From Neisseria meningitidis (lineage in GTDB: Bacteria > Pseudomonadota > Gammaproteobacteria > Burkholderiales > Neisseriaceae), in NCBI GenBank assembly GCA_923184405.1, contig OV299793.1:2081935-2124927 (forward strand): DNA of 42,993 nt. The letters are read 5' to 3'. The notes beneath the pieces were generated by a model. It was not told where the DNA came from, searched no databases, and saw only the letters and a list, made by a program, of their open reading frames with translations. The position numbers and the translations under genes were made by a program. Shown in pieces: positions 9,915 to 20,673 of this stretch (position 1 is its first letter; each line of letters starts with the position of its first letter).

Positions 9915-11010
9915 TTGGAGACACCTACGTTACGTTTGACTGATTTAGCCGTATGTACCGCCCTCGCTTTGGGCGCGTGTTCGCCGCAAAATTCCGACTC
10001 TGCCCCACATGCCAAACAACAGGCGGTTTCCGCCGCACAATCCGAAAGTGCGTCCGTTACCGTCAAAACCGCGCCGGCGATGTTCAAATACCGCAAAACC
10101 CCGAACGTATCGCCGTTTACGATTTGGGTATGCTCGACACCTGAGCAAACCGGGCGTGAAACCGATTTGTCCGTCGATAAAAACCGCCTGCCGTATTTAG
10201 AGGAATATTTCAAAACGACAAAACCCGTCGAAGACGCTGTTCGAGCCGGATTACGAAACCTTCCACGCCTACAAGCCGCAGCTCATCATCATCGACAGCC
10301 GCGCAGCCAAGGCGTTTGACAAATTAAACGAAATCGCGCCGACCATCGAAATGACCGCCGATACCGCCAACCTCAAAGAAAGTGCCAAAGAGCGCATCGA
10401 CGCGCTGGCGCAAATCTTCGGCAAGCAGGCGGAAGCGGACAAGCTGAAGGCGGAAATCGACGCGACCTTTGAAGCCGCGAAAACTGCCGCGCAAGGCAAA
10501 GGCAAAGGTTTGCGGATTTACGTCAATGGCGGCAAGATGTCCGCCTCCGGCTCGTTCACGACTGGCGGCTGGCTGCACAAAGACATCGGCGTTCCCATGT
10601 TGACGAAGCCATCAAGGAAGCGCAGCCACGGTCAGCCTATCAGCACGAATACCTGAAAGAGAAAATCCTGACTGGTTGTTCGTCCTCGACCGCAGCGCGG
10701 CCATCGGCGAAGAGGGTCACGCGGTGAAAGACGTGTTGATAATCCGCTGGTTGCCGAAACACGCTTGGAAAAAGAACAAGTGATAAACCAAGTTACTGAA
10801 ACGTACCCGACAGCAACGAGGCCAGCAAGAACAGCTCAATGCAAGCAAAGACGTTGGAGAATCCGCTCAACGCCGAAACAACCAATTGGAAAAAAGAACA
10901 GCGCTGATTACCCGTTCCCGGAAACACAGATGCAAACCGCTGCCGGCGCTTAAGAGCGGCTGAATGCAAGCAAACAGGTTGCGTGATGCGTTCAACGCGG
11001 CAAAACAATG
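9915..11010 (+). pseudogene. fetB: FetB periplasmic iron-siderophore binding lipoprotein, heavily disrupted
   Basis: Solute-binding lipoprotein that hands enterobactin-iron from FetA to the FetCDE transporter. The N-terminus has a lipobox (ALALGAC, near residues 16-22), then QNPERIAVYDLGML, SVDKNRLPYLEEYF, AAKAFDKLNEIAPTIEMTAD and ESAKERIDALAQIFGKQAEA, all typical of the FepB/BtuF-like class III binding proteins. The first codon appears as TTG (9915) rather than ATG. Frame breaks occur near 10080, 10141, 10235, 10600 and 10660. The 3' end is duplicated: two diverged copies of the last ~40 codons lie in tandem (10753-10871 and 10872-11006). A normal gene would end near NASKQVADAFNAAK. Sequence from 11010 to fetC (218 bases) has no recognisable gene. 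Confidence 0.85.
10753..11006 (+). repeat. Imperfect tandem duplication of fetB 3' end
   Basis: Copy 1 (10753-10871) and copy 2 (10872-11006) both run from GCCGAAAC through TTGGAAAAA-GAACA and CAATGCAAGCAAA / GAATGCAAGCAAA to CAACGC-GAAAC / CAACGCGGCAAAAC. They differ at many places, and each differs from a plausible FetB coding sequence. Either an old duplication that decayed, or two error-rich reads of one locus joined in assembly. Confidence 0.75.
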
Positions 11011-11228
11011 AACGGCGGTATTCGATGCCGTACGAAACACGACAAACCGCTAACTCGCGTTTCAGACGGAAATTCAACGCACTATATCGCGGGAACGGCG
11101 GCAAACCGGTTGTATTGGAACTGCCAAATCCACTGCCCGAGATGGAGGCTTCAAACAAGGCTTTCAGCTCAGACGGTTCGACCGCCTTGTTTGAATCTTC
11201 TACGCCTTAACGCTTTTCCTTTCTGTTT

Positions 11229-12202
11229 ATGACTGCCAAACCAGTTTCCCTCAACCGGACCAACCTCCAGCTGCTGGCGGTATTGTTTGCCGTCAGCCTG
11301 ACGGTGGGAGCTGCCGATTTCCGCTGGTCGGATGCGGTTTTCGCTGTCCGACAGCCAGCAGGTTATGTTCATCAGCCGCCCGCCGCGCACGCTAGCGAGG
11401 GCGCTGACGGACGCGTCGAGGGCGGCGGCGGGGATGATTACGCAGATTTTGATGCGAAACCGCTTTGTCGAGCCTCTTTATGGCGGGCGCGGGTCAAAGT
11501 GCGGCTTTGGGTTTGCTTCTGATGTCCCTGCCGCTGCCACCGCCGCGCCGCTGCTGTACAAAATGTCGGTTGCCGCCGTTGCCGCGTTAATCGGGATGCT
11601 GGTGTTTATGATGCTTATCCGCCGCCTGCGCCGACGGCGCAACTGATGGTGCCTTTGGTCGGGATTATTTTCGGCGGCGTGGTTGAGGCGGTGGCCACCT
11701 TTATTGCGTATGAAAACGAAATGCTGCAAATGCTGGGCGTGTGGCAACAGGGCGATTTTTCCGGCGTGTTGCTCGGACGGTATGAACTGTTGTGGGCAAC
11801 GGGATTTTGGCTTTGTTTGCCTATTTGATTGCCGACCTACTGACGATTTTGGGTTTGGGCGAAACGGTAAGCGTGAACTTGGGGCTGAACCGGACGGCGA
11901 TTCTGTGGTCGGGGCTGATTATTGTGGCTTTGATTACGTCGCTGGTCATCGTTACGGTCGGCAATATTCCGTTTGTCGGGCTGGTCGTGCCGAACATCAT
12001 CAGCCGCCTGATAGGCGACAGGCTGCGCCAAAGCCTGCCTGCGTGGCTTTATTGAGCGCGTCTTTGGCGCTGCTGTGCGACATTATCGGACGCGTGATTG
12101 TGTTTCCGTTTGAAATTCCGGTCTCTACGGTTTTTAGTGTAATGAGCACGGCTTTGTTTTTGTGGCTTTTTGTTGAGGAAACCAGCCTATGCTGCTGTCT
12201 GA
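11229..12202 (+). pseudogene. fetC: FetC iron-siderophore ABC permease, frameshifted
   Basis: Inner-membrane permease of the FecCD family, partner of FetD and of the FetE ATPase. The start MTAKPVSLNRTNLQLLAVLF opens the first membrane helix. Later pieces in other frames show family features: LMRNRFVEPLYGGRGS, AALIGMLVFMMLIRRL, LMVPLVGIIFGGVVEAVATF, VNLGLNRTAILWSGLIIVAL, GNIPFVGLVVPNIISRLIGD (the conserved G-x-IxFxGLxxPxxxR region that contacts the ATPase) and a last helix ending at the TGA at 12200-12202. About 320 residues when repaired, the usual size. Frame breaks lie near 11340, 11500, 11640, 11810, 12050 and 12165. The stop overlaps the start of fetD, as in coupled permease pairs. Confidence 0.85.
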
Positions 12203-13180
12203 AAAAATATCGGTTTTATGGCAGGAAGCAGCCGCCCGTTGTGAGTCGCCTTTGCGGCAGTTGCTGCTGGTTTCAGCATCCCGGTTTACGACGCTCAACG
12301 TCAAACGCGATGGGCGGATGATTTGTAATGCACCTGCGCCTGAACAAGCTTGCCGCGCTGCTGATGGTCGCCTATGCGGTCGTGGCGCGTGTCCACGCAA
12401 CTCTTCCAAACGCTGACCAACAATCCGATTCTGAACCCTCCGATTTTGGGTTTCGATTCGCTGTATGTGTTTCTGCAGACCTTGCTGGTGTTTACGCTCG
12501 GCAGGCGTAGGCTATGCTTCCCCGCCGTTGACGGGCAAATTCGGCTTTGAACTGGTCGTCATGATGGGCGGCCTGCCGCTGCTGTTCTACACGCTCATCA
12601 AACAGGGCGGACGCGATTTGTCGCGCATGATTTTAATCGGCGTGATTTTTCGGGATTTTATTCCGCAGCCTGTCGTCGCTGCTTTCGCGCATGATCGATC
12701 CCGAAGAATTTACCGCCGCGCAGGCGAATATGTTTTGCCGGATTCAATACCGTCCACAGCGAGCTTTTGGGCATAGGCGCGCTGATTCTGCTCGTCAGCG
12801 CGGCGGTCGTTTGGCGCGAACGCTACCGCTTGACGTACACCCTTTGGGGCGCGACCAAGCCGTCAACTTGGGCATCAGCTCACGCGCAACACCTTATGGA
12901 TACTGCTTTGGATTGCCGCATTGGTGGCGACGGCGACCGCCGTGGTCGGTCCGGTAAGCTTTTTCAAGCTTCTCGCCGCCTCGCTTGCCAACCACTTTTC
13001 CCCATCCGTGCGACATTCCGTCCGCCTGCCGATGACGGTTTGTAACGGCAGCATCCTCCTGGTCGGAACGGACAGACCGTATTCGAACACTTCTTGGGCA
13101 TGAAGGCGGTACTAAGCGTGGTGGTCGAATTCTGCGGGCGGACTCGTTTTCCTCTATCTCGTTTTAAAACACAAAAATGA
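12189..13180 (+). pseudogene. fetD: FetD iron-siderophore ABC permease, frameshifted
   Basis: Second FecCD-type permease subunit. The ATG at 12189 (MLLSEKIS) overlaps the end of fetC. Recognisable segments in order: LRLNKLAALLMVAYAVV, LTNNPILNPPILGFDSLYVF (across frames), YASPPLTGKFGFELVVMMGG, LLFYTLIKQGGRDLSRMILIG, MIDPEEFTAAQANMF, AVNLGI, ALVATATAVVGPVSFFKLLAAS, NHFSPSVRHSVRLPMTVC and LVFLYLVLKHK. The native stop is expected at TGA 13178-13180, but one A is missing just before it, so the frame runs on. About 325 residues when repaired. Breaks lie near 12400, 12505, 12650, 12740, 12830, 12880 and 13070. An AT-DUS (13184-13195) follows immediately. Confidence 0.82.
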
Positions 13181-13224
13181 CGGATGCCGTCTGAACGGCA
13201 GCCCGCCCCGAAAGGACAAACCAT

Positions 13225-13850
13225 ATGACGCAAGAACGTTTACCCGAATTTTTCGACCGCGCCCCGACGATGACCGTACAAGACCCGCTTGCCGCATTCC
13301 TCGGCGCGGCCGAAAACAGCATCCTCACTTACCGCTACGCCGATGCCATGCGCCTGTGCGGACATTCCTGCCCGACCGTCGCGGGCGCGTACCTGATGGT
13401 TATCAAAGGTCTGAAAGCCCTTTACGGCGAAGAGCTGCCCGAACGCGGCGGCATCGAAGCCGCCATGCAGGGAGCGCGCGACGAAGGCACGGTCGGCATA
13501 ACCGCATCCGACGTCCAACTCCTCACCGGCGCAGCCCCCGAAACCGCTTGGGAGGCATCGGAATACAGGGACGCTTCGCCCGCCGCCACCTCTTATCCTT
13601 TGGTGCAGGCGAAATCAACGGCACACTCGACCTGCGCCGCAAAGACAACGGCAAAACCGTCGCCGTCAGCCTCAACGCCGACCTGCAACCCTTAGCACCG
13701 CAAATGCGCGAAATAATGCCCAAAACCGTCGGCGGCAGCGCAAGCACCGACGAACTAAAACAATTCGGTGAACTAAAGCAAGAACGCGTCCGTACATTAC
13801 TGACTGAACAAGCCAACAACCCCCAATTTGTAACCGTCAGCGAAATCTAA
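13225..13850 (+). pseudogene. FmdE-like conserved protein inside the fet operon, one frameshift
   Basis: Conserved Neisseria protein of unknown role encoded between the permease and ATPase genes. It starts MTQERLPEFFDRAP, with an AGGAC-like ribosome site 10 bases upstream, and ends NNPQFVTVSEI. Restored length is about 208 residues. RLCGHSCPTVAGAYLMVIKG (residues ~36-55) resembles the GHxCPGxxxG signature of the FmdE family (PF02663), which has a metal-binding Cys/His, so I suggest an FmdE-like fold. Frame is lost near 13553, where a G run in TGGGGCGGC appears shortened; the second half resumes as IGIQGRFARRHLLSFGAGEI. No transmembrane or signal segment is visible, so it is probably cytosolic. 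Position suggests a link to iron or siderophore handling, but that is inference. Confidence 0.6.
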
Positions 13851-13932
13851 ACATACACAAAGAATTCAGAATTTCACATCCCATCTGAAGACCGTGAAAC
13901 AACTTCAAACCAACCCCCGATAAGCATCCGCC

Positions 13933-14707
13933 ATGATTACCATCCGCAACGTCAGCTTCCACATCGGCACTTGCCCCATGCTCGACAACATCAGCCTCGA
14001 CATTCCCAAGGCGGCACCACGCGCTGATCGGCCCGAACGGCGCAGGCAAGTCCACCCTGTTTTCCTTTATGGCGCGGCTGCGACCGCCAAAAAACGGCAG
14101 CATCGTCTACCGCGGCAAAAACCAGCAAACACTCCCACCGCCGAACTCGCCAAAACGCTCTCCATCCTCACCCAGAAAACAGCATCATGAGCCAAATCAC
14201 CGTGCGCGACCTGCTGATGTTCAACCGTTACCCAACCATCAAGGCAGACCGACTGCCGAATGCCGCCGTATCGTTAACGCTGCAATCAAAGAATTACACC
14301 TACAAGACCTCTCCGACCGCTAACAGACCGAACTCTCCGGCGGACAACGCCAACGCGCCATGATTGCGATGGTGTTCTGCCAAAGCACCGACTACGTCCT
14401 TTTGGACGAACCGCTGAACAACCTCGATATGCATCACGCCCGCTCGCTCATGCAGATTCTGCGAAAGCTGACCGCGAACACAAACGCACCACCGTCGCCG
14501 TATTGCACGACATTAACCAGGCAGCCGCCTACGCCGACCACGTCGTCGCCACGAAAAACGGCAGAAGTCGTCCAGACCAGCACGCCCGAAGAAGTGTTCA
14601 CCGTACACAACATCAAAGAACTGTCCGACATGGACGTGGACGTACTCGATTACGAAGGCAACAAACTCATCGTCCACTACACTGTGAAGCTCAAACAGAA
14701 AATGTAG
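13933..14707 (+). pseudogene. fetE: FetE iron-siderophore ABC ATPase, frameshifted
   Basis: ATPase of the FepC/FhuC type that energises FetCD. Starts MITIRNVSFHIGTCPMLDN. Walker A (GPNGAGKST) is encoded at 14030-14053, the signature LSGGQRQRAM at 14333-14362, Walker B with the catalytic Glu (YVLLDEPLNNLD) at 14391-14426, and the H-loop in LHDINQAAAYADHV near 14505-14545. The C-terminus DMDVDVLDYEGNKLIVHY is typical. Repaired length about 255 residues. Breaks lie near 14010, 14130, 14177, 14240, 14320, 14480 and 14565. It closes the fet block; a weak hairpin follows. Confidence 0.88.
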
Positions 14708-14708
14708 G

Positions 14709-14729
14709 CTGAAAGTCTTTCAGACGGCA
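14709..14729 (+). terminator. Weak hairpin with degenerate DUS after fetE
   Basis: CTGAAAG-T-CTTTCAG at 14709-14723 continues into CAGACGGC, a remnant of an inverted uptake-sequence pair two bases after the fetE stop. It may also serve the convergent glnB-like remnant. Confidence 0.4.
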
Positions 14730-14744
14730 CCAACATACGAAAGG

Positions 14745-15085
<341 letters not shown>

Positions 15086-15097
15086 CACATTCCCCAT

Positions 15098-15434
15098 TAA
15101 CCAACGTATACTAACGACAAAAATAACCGAAACAGCCGGCAAACGACTCCCACGCCTACGATTCGCCTAGACGATACGGCGAACTGCCGCAAACCGGCAA
15201 TTCCGCACAAGCGACAATCACGATCTCTGCATCTCAACAAAATCGAAAGGTAACAGCACATCCAAACCTCCATATTCCTAAACGGGCAGGAAATCGACAG
15301 CGCATTCCGAGCTACAAAAATACCTAGGCAGTTACCTGCCGAACCCTTTGACCCTCGCTGCAACCATGCGCATGAGCCCAATTTGCGTAAACCTCAGATG
15401 AACAGATAAAACGCTTTTTCATAAATTTCTTCAT
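15098..15434 (-). pseudogene. Second, more decayed glnB-like copy B in tandem
   Basis: Directly upstream of copy A and in the same orientation. The ATG at 15434-15432 (MKKF) is followed by LRFTQIGLMRMVAARVKGFG, which matches the PII stretch [20 protein letters not shown], and then by CAVDFLP, matching YAVDFLP of PII, at the proper distance. The remainder is full of stops and shifts. Its length (about 337 bases) matches copy A (341), so it looks like a tandem gene duplication that decayed further, or an assembly of noisy copies. Not functional as read. Confidence 0.55.
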
Positions 15435-15524
15435 ACAAAAAATTCAATTGCGAAAACAAGATACCATCTGAAGATTGCCAACATTTTAGGCCAAAATACC
15501 CAAGCAATACAACCCCGTTGCGCG

Positions 15525-15530
15525 TATAAT
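15525..15530 (+). promoter_or_regulatory. -10 box for purL
   Basis: A perfect TATAAT lies 37 bases before the purL ATG. No convincing -35 box is visible at 16-18 bases upstream. Confidence 0.45.
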
Positions 15531-15566
15531 GACAGATTTTACCAACCGCATTTGAGAGCCGAATCC

Positions 15567-18500
15567 ATGTCTGTCGTTTTGACATTGCGCGGCGTTACCG
15601 CCCTTTCCGATTTCCGTGTCGAAAAACTCTTGCAAAAAGCCGCCGCACTCGGACTGCCCGAAGTCAAATTAAGCAGCGAATTTTGGTATTTCGCCGGCAG
15701 CGAGAAAGCATTGGATGCCGCGACTGTCGAAAAACTGCAAGCCTTGTTGGCGGCGCAAAGCGTTGAACAAACGCCAAAAACGCGCGAGGGCTTGCATTTG
15801 TTTTTGGTAACGCCCCGTTTGGGTACGATTTCGCCGTGGGCTTCCAAGGCGACCAATATCGCGGAAAACTGCGGTTTGGCAGGCATCGAGCGCATCGAGC
15901 GCGGCATGGCGGTGTGGCTGAAGGTGCGCTTACCGATGAACAGAAACAGCAATGGGCGGCGTTGCTGCACGACCGCATGACCGAATCCGTGCTGCCCGAT
16001 TTTCAGACGGCATCCAAATTATTCCACCATCTCGAATCCGAAACCTTTCCACCGTTGATGTTTTAGGCGGCGGTAAAGAGGCTTTGGTCAAAGCCAATAC
16101 CGAAATGGGTTTGGCACTCTCCGCCGACGAAATCGATTATCTGGTTGAAAACTATCAGGCTTTGCAACGCAATCCGTCCGGATGTGGAGCCGATGATGTT
16201 CGCGCAGGCAAACAGCGAACACTGCCGCCACAAAATCTTCAACGCCGACTTCATCCTCAACGGCGAAAAACAACCGAAATCCCTTTTCAGCATGATACGC
16301 GACACGCACAACGCGCATCCCGAAAGCACGGTCGTCGCTTATAAAGACAATTCATCCGTGATCGAACGCGCGAAAATCGAGCATTTCTATCCGAATGCGG
16401 CGGAAAACCAAGGCTACCGTTTCCACGAGGAAGACACGCATATCATCATGAAAGTGGAAACGCACAACCAACCGACAGCCATCGCGCCGTTTGCAGGTGC
16501 GGCAACGGGCGCGGGCGGCGAAATCTGCGACGAAAGCGCAACGGGCAAAGGTTCGCGTCCGAAAGCAGGCTTGACCTACTTTACCGTGTCCAAACTCAAC
16601 ATCCCCGGCCTCAAACAGCCGTGGGAACAAGATTACGGCAAGCCAGAACATATTTCCTCGCCGCTGGACATCATGATCGAAGGTCCGATCGGCGGCGCAG
16701 CGTTCAACAACGAATTCGGCCGACCCAAACTGTTGGGCTACTTCCGCACTTTTGAAGAAAAATTTGACGGTCAGGTTCGCGGCTACCACAAACCGATTAT
16801 GATTGCTTACGGCTTGGGCAGCATTCAGGCGCAGCAGACGCATAAAGACGAAATCCCAGAAGGCGCGTTGCTGATCCAACTGGGCGGCCCGGGCATGCTT
16901 ATCGGCTTGGGCGGCGGCGCGGCTTCTTCGATGGATACCGGCACGAACGACGCTTCTTTAGACTTCAACTCCGTACAACGCGGCAACCCCGAAATCGAAC
17001 GCCGCGCGCAGGAAGTCATCGACCGCTGCTGGCAGCTCGGCGACAAAACCCGATTATCTCCATCCACGACGTGGGCGCAGGAGGTTTGTCCAACGCCTTC
17101 CCCGAACTGGTCAACGATGCCGGACGCGGCGCGGTATTCGAGCTGCGCGAAGTGCCGTTGGAAGAACACGGTTTAACGCCTTTGCAAATCTGGTGCAACG
17201 AATCGCAAGAGCGTTATGTGTTGTCGATTTGGAAAAAGATTTGATACCTTCCGCGCCATCTGCGAACGCGAACGCTGCCCGTTTGCCGTAGTCGGTACAG
17301 CGACCGACGACGGTCATTTGAAAGTGCGCGACGATTTGTTCGCCAACAACCCCATCGATTTGCCGTTGAACGTCTTGCTCGGCAAACCGCCCAAAACCAC
17401 GCGTACCGACAAAACAGTTACGCCATCTAAAAAACCGTTTCACGCCGACGATATCGACATCACCGAAGCCGCCTACCGCGTTTTGCACCTGCCTGCCGTA
17501 GCCGCCAAAAACTTCCTGATTACCATCGGCGACCGCAGCGTCGGCGGCATGACCCACCGCGACCAAATGGTCGGCAAATACCAAACCCCCGTAGCCGACT
17601 GCGCCGTTACCATGATGGGCTTCAATACCTATCGCGGCGAAGCAATGTCTATGGGCGAAAAACCGACCGTCGCCCTGTTTGACGCGCCTGCTTCGGGCAG
17701 AATGTGCGTCGGCGAAGCCATCACCAACATCGCGGCGGTCAACATCGGCGACATCGGCAACATCAAGCTCTCCGCCAACTGGATGGCGGCGTGCGGCAAC
17801 GAAGGCGAAGACGAAAAACTCTACCGCACCGTCGAAGCGGTTTCCAAAGCCCGTCAGGCATTGGATTTGAGCATTCCCGTGGGCAAAGACAGCCTGTCGA
17901 TGAAAACCGTATGGCAGGATGGCGAAGAGAAAAAATCCGTCGTTTCGCCGTTGAGCCTGATTATCTCCGCGTTCGCGCCTGTTCAAGACGTACGCAAACC
18001 GTTACGCCCGAATTGAAAAACGTCGAGGACAGCGTATTGCTGTTTGTCGATTTGGGCTTCGGCAAAGCGCGTATGGGCGGCTCTGCATTCGGTCAGGTGT
18101 ACAACAACATGAGCGGCGACGCGCCTGATTTGGACGACACAGGCCGTCTGAAAGCGTTTTACAACGTGATTCAACAGCTTGTCGCCGAAGACAAACTCTT
18201 GGCATACCACGACCGCAGCGACGGCGGCTTGTTTGCCATGTTGGTAGAAATGGCGTTTGCGGCACGGTGCGGCATCGGTATAGATTTAAATTTATTGATG
18301 CACAAATTTATTACCAACCATACCGCTCTGTCTCAATGCATTGCGGCTGAAGAGGTAACTGACGAGCTGAATAATCAGGCAGCCATTACAGTCTTATTTA
18401 ATGAAGAGTTGGGTGCTGTTATCCAAGTTAGAAAACAAGATTGTGCTTATATCGATTCATTATTTAAATCAACAGACTTCACCGATGCTGTCAGACGAAT

Positions 18501-19517
18501 TCGATATCGTGATGTTGACAACGAGTTAATATCCGGCGACGGAAACGGCTATTTCTTGCAACAAAACCTAATCAAACTGCAACAAACCTGGCAGGAAACC
18601 AGCCATCAAATCCAACGCCTGCGCGACAACCCTGCCTGCGCCGACAGCGAGTTTGCCCTGATTGGCGACAACGACCGCAGCGCATTGTTTGCCAACCTGA
18701 AATTCGACGTGAACGAAGATATCGCCGCGCCGTTTATCAACAGCGGCGCGAAACCCAAAATCGCCATCCTGCGCGAACAGGGCGTGAACGGGCAAATCGA
18801 AATGGCCGCCGCCTTCACCCGCGCCGGATTCGATGCTTACGACGTGCATATGTCCGACCTGATGGCAGGCCGCTTCCGCCTTGCCGACTTCAAAATGCTG
18901 GCGGCGTGCGGCGGCTTCAGCTACGGCGACGTACTCGGCGCGGGCGAAGGCTGGGCGAAATCCATCCTGTTCCACCCTGCCTTGCGCGACCAATTTGCCG
19001 CCTTCTTTGCCGATCCGGACACGCTGACATTGGGCGTGTGCAACGGCTGCCGGATGGTCAGCAACCTCGCCGAGATTATCCGGGCACGGAGGCATGGCCT
19101 AAATTCAAACGCAACCTGAGCGAACAGTTTGAAGCACGCCTGAGCATGGTTCACGTTCCGAAATCAGCGTCGCTGATTCTGAACGAAATGCAAGGCTCCA
19201 GCCTGCCTGTCGTGGTCAGCCACGGCGAAGGCCGCGCCGACTTCGCGCTTCACGGCGGCAATATTTCCGCCGATTTGGGCATCGCGCTGCAATATGTGGA
19301 CGGTCAAAACCAAGTGACCCAAACCTACCCGCTCAACCCCAACGGCTCGCCGCAAGGCATCGCCAGCGTTACCAACGCCGACGGCCGCGTGACCATCATG
19401 ATGCCGCACCCCGAACGCGTGTACCGTGCCGCACAAATGAGCTGGAAACCGGAAGACTGGACGGAATTGTCCGGCTGGTACCGCCTCTTTGCCGGCGCAC
19501 GTAAAGCCTTGGGCTAA
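15567..19517 (+). pseudogene. purL: Phosphoribosylformylglycinamidine synthase PurL (large type), multiple frameshifts
   Basis: Fourth step of purine synthesis: FGAR, glutamine and ATP give FGAM. This is the ~1,310-residue fused form with the glutaminase at the C-terminus. Start [20 protein letters not shown]. Then an N-terminal domain, [35 protein letters not shown] (synthase metal/ATP site), [39 protein letters not shown] (other frame), [24 protein letters not shown]-like [29 protein letters not shown], then the glutamine amidotransferase domain with [16 protein letters not shown], the nucleophile Cys in LGVCNGCRM, and [13 protein letters not shown], ending [10 protein letters not shown]. 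Breaks lie near 15930, 16045, 16182, 17050, 17190-17230, 17995 and 19085, nearly all one base lost or gained in a short homopolymer. A low-GC patch occurs at 18270-18545. Probably functional in the real genome. Confidence 0.92.
18270..18545 (+). other. purL: Low-GC mosaic patch within purL
   Basis: Base use changes sharply: 18421-18480 counts 17 G+C of 60, against 30 of 60 in 18661-18720. The reading frame stays open throughout, and the product keeps the PurL core motif [16 protein letters not shown], while flanking residues ([40 protein letters not shown]) look unlike the expected neisserial sequence as I recall it. This is the pattern of a homologous replacement from a low-GC relative. Confidence 0.55.
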
Positions 19518-19534
19518 CCGCCCTACTCAAACCA

Positions 19535-19562
19535 ATGCCGTCTGAAGAATATTTCAGACGGC
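19535..19562 (+). terminator. DUS-pair terminator after purL
   Basis: ATGCCGTCTGAA (19535-19546) and TTCAGACGGC (19553-19562) form a short-loop hairpin 17 bases after the purL stop. Confidence 0.8.
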
Positions 19563-19611
19563 GTTCCGGCATACCATCCTTTAAACGGTATCCGTCCACC
19601 GAGGAACACTC

Positions 19612-20368
19612 ATGAAAATCACCCCGTCAAAGCCCTAACCGACAACTACATTCCGATGATACAGCACGGCAACCATGCCGTCTGCGTCGACCCTTCCGAA
19701 CCCTCGCCCGTCTTGGAATTCCTCGTCCGCAACCGCCTCATGCTTGCCCAAACATGGGTAACTCACCCCCACCCCGACCACGAGGGCGGTGCGGCTGCAT
19801 CTGGCGCGGCTACATAGAATCGCCCGTTTACGGCGAATCCGACATCGAAGCAGCAACCCACACCGTAACCGCATACACCCAATTCACCTTCGGCGACGGA
19901 CAGGTTACCGTTTGGGCAACACCTGGCCACACAGACCGCCACACCAGCTACCTCCTCGAAACTTCAGACGGCATACACGTTTTCTGCGGCGACACCCTGT
20001 TTTCCGCAAGCTGCGGACGCGTGTTCACCAGCACAATCGAACAGCTTTACGACAGCTTCCAACGCTTCAACCGCCTGCCTGAAAACACCCTGTTCTACCC
20101 GGCGCACGAATACACCGCCGCCAACCTGGATTTTGCCGCCCATATCGAGCCGGACAACGCCGACATTCAGACGGCACTGAAAGCGGCAGCGCATACGCCT
20201 ACCCTGCCCGTTACCCTCGCGCACGAACGCCGCGTCAATCCGTTTTTGCGCGTCGACCTGCCGCACGTCAGAGACCGCGCCGAGGCATTGAGCGGGAAAA
20301 CGTTAAACAGCAGCCTCGATACCTTTGTCGCGCTGCGTGAACTTAAAAACCAATACCGGACGAAATAA
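19612..20368 (+). pseudogene. gloB: Hydroxyacylglutathione hydrolase (glyoxalase II), frameshifted
   Basis: Hydrolyses S-lactoylglutathione to lactate and glutathione in methylglyoxal detoxification. The metallo-beta-lactamase fold motif THPHPDHEGG gives the HxHxDH binuclear metal site; TPGHTDRHTSY and FCGDTLFSASCGRVF supply the remaining metal ligands, and YPAHEYTAANL the later His. Start at ATG 19612 after a GAGGAA ribosome site. A C is lost in CCCC near 19625, and a second shift lies near 19795, so the protein reads in three pieces; the main part is open to NQYRTK. About 252 residues when repaired, normal size. An AT-DUS is embedded at 19973-19984. Confidence 0.88.
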
Positions 20369-20491
20369 AACAACGGGAAAACGCAGCCATTCCTAGGATT
20401 TTTATTAAAATCTTAAATAAAATCATACAATCATCGCCAATAGACGAAAGGACACCGTTGCCTTATAATCAAACAAAAACAAAATATATAA

Positions 20492-20596
20492 TATAGTGGA
20501 TTGAATTTAAATCAGGACAAGGCGACGAAGCCGCAGATAATCAGATAGTACGGCAAGGCGAGGCAACGCTGTACTGGTTTTTGTTAATCCACTATA
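20492..20596. repeat. Short Correia element (~105 bp)
   Basis: Starts TATAGTGGATTGAATTTAAA and ends TTGTTAATCCACTATA but lacks the ~50-base central part of the long form, matching the known short CREE class. It sits 77 bases before the ausI start in a 305-base gap, so it could shape ausI transcription. The rest of the gap is AT-rich with no gene. Confidence 0.88.
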
Positions 20597-20673
20597 TAAA
20601 TCCAGCACAAAACGGGATCGGTGATTCTTGTCAGCAAGAATCGTTGATTTTCTCTATTACACGGATAATCATC

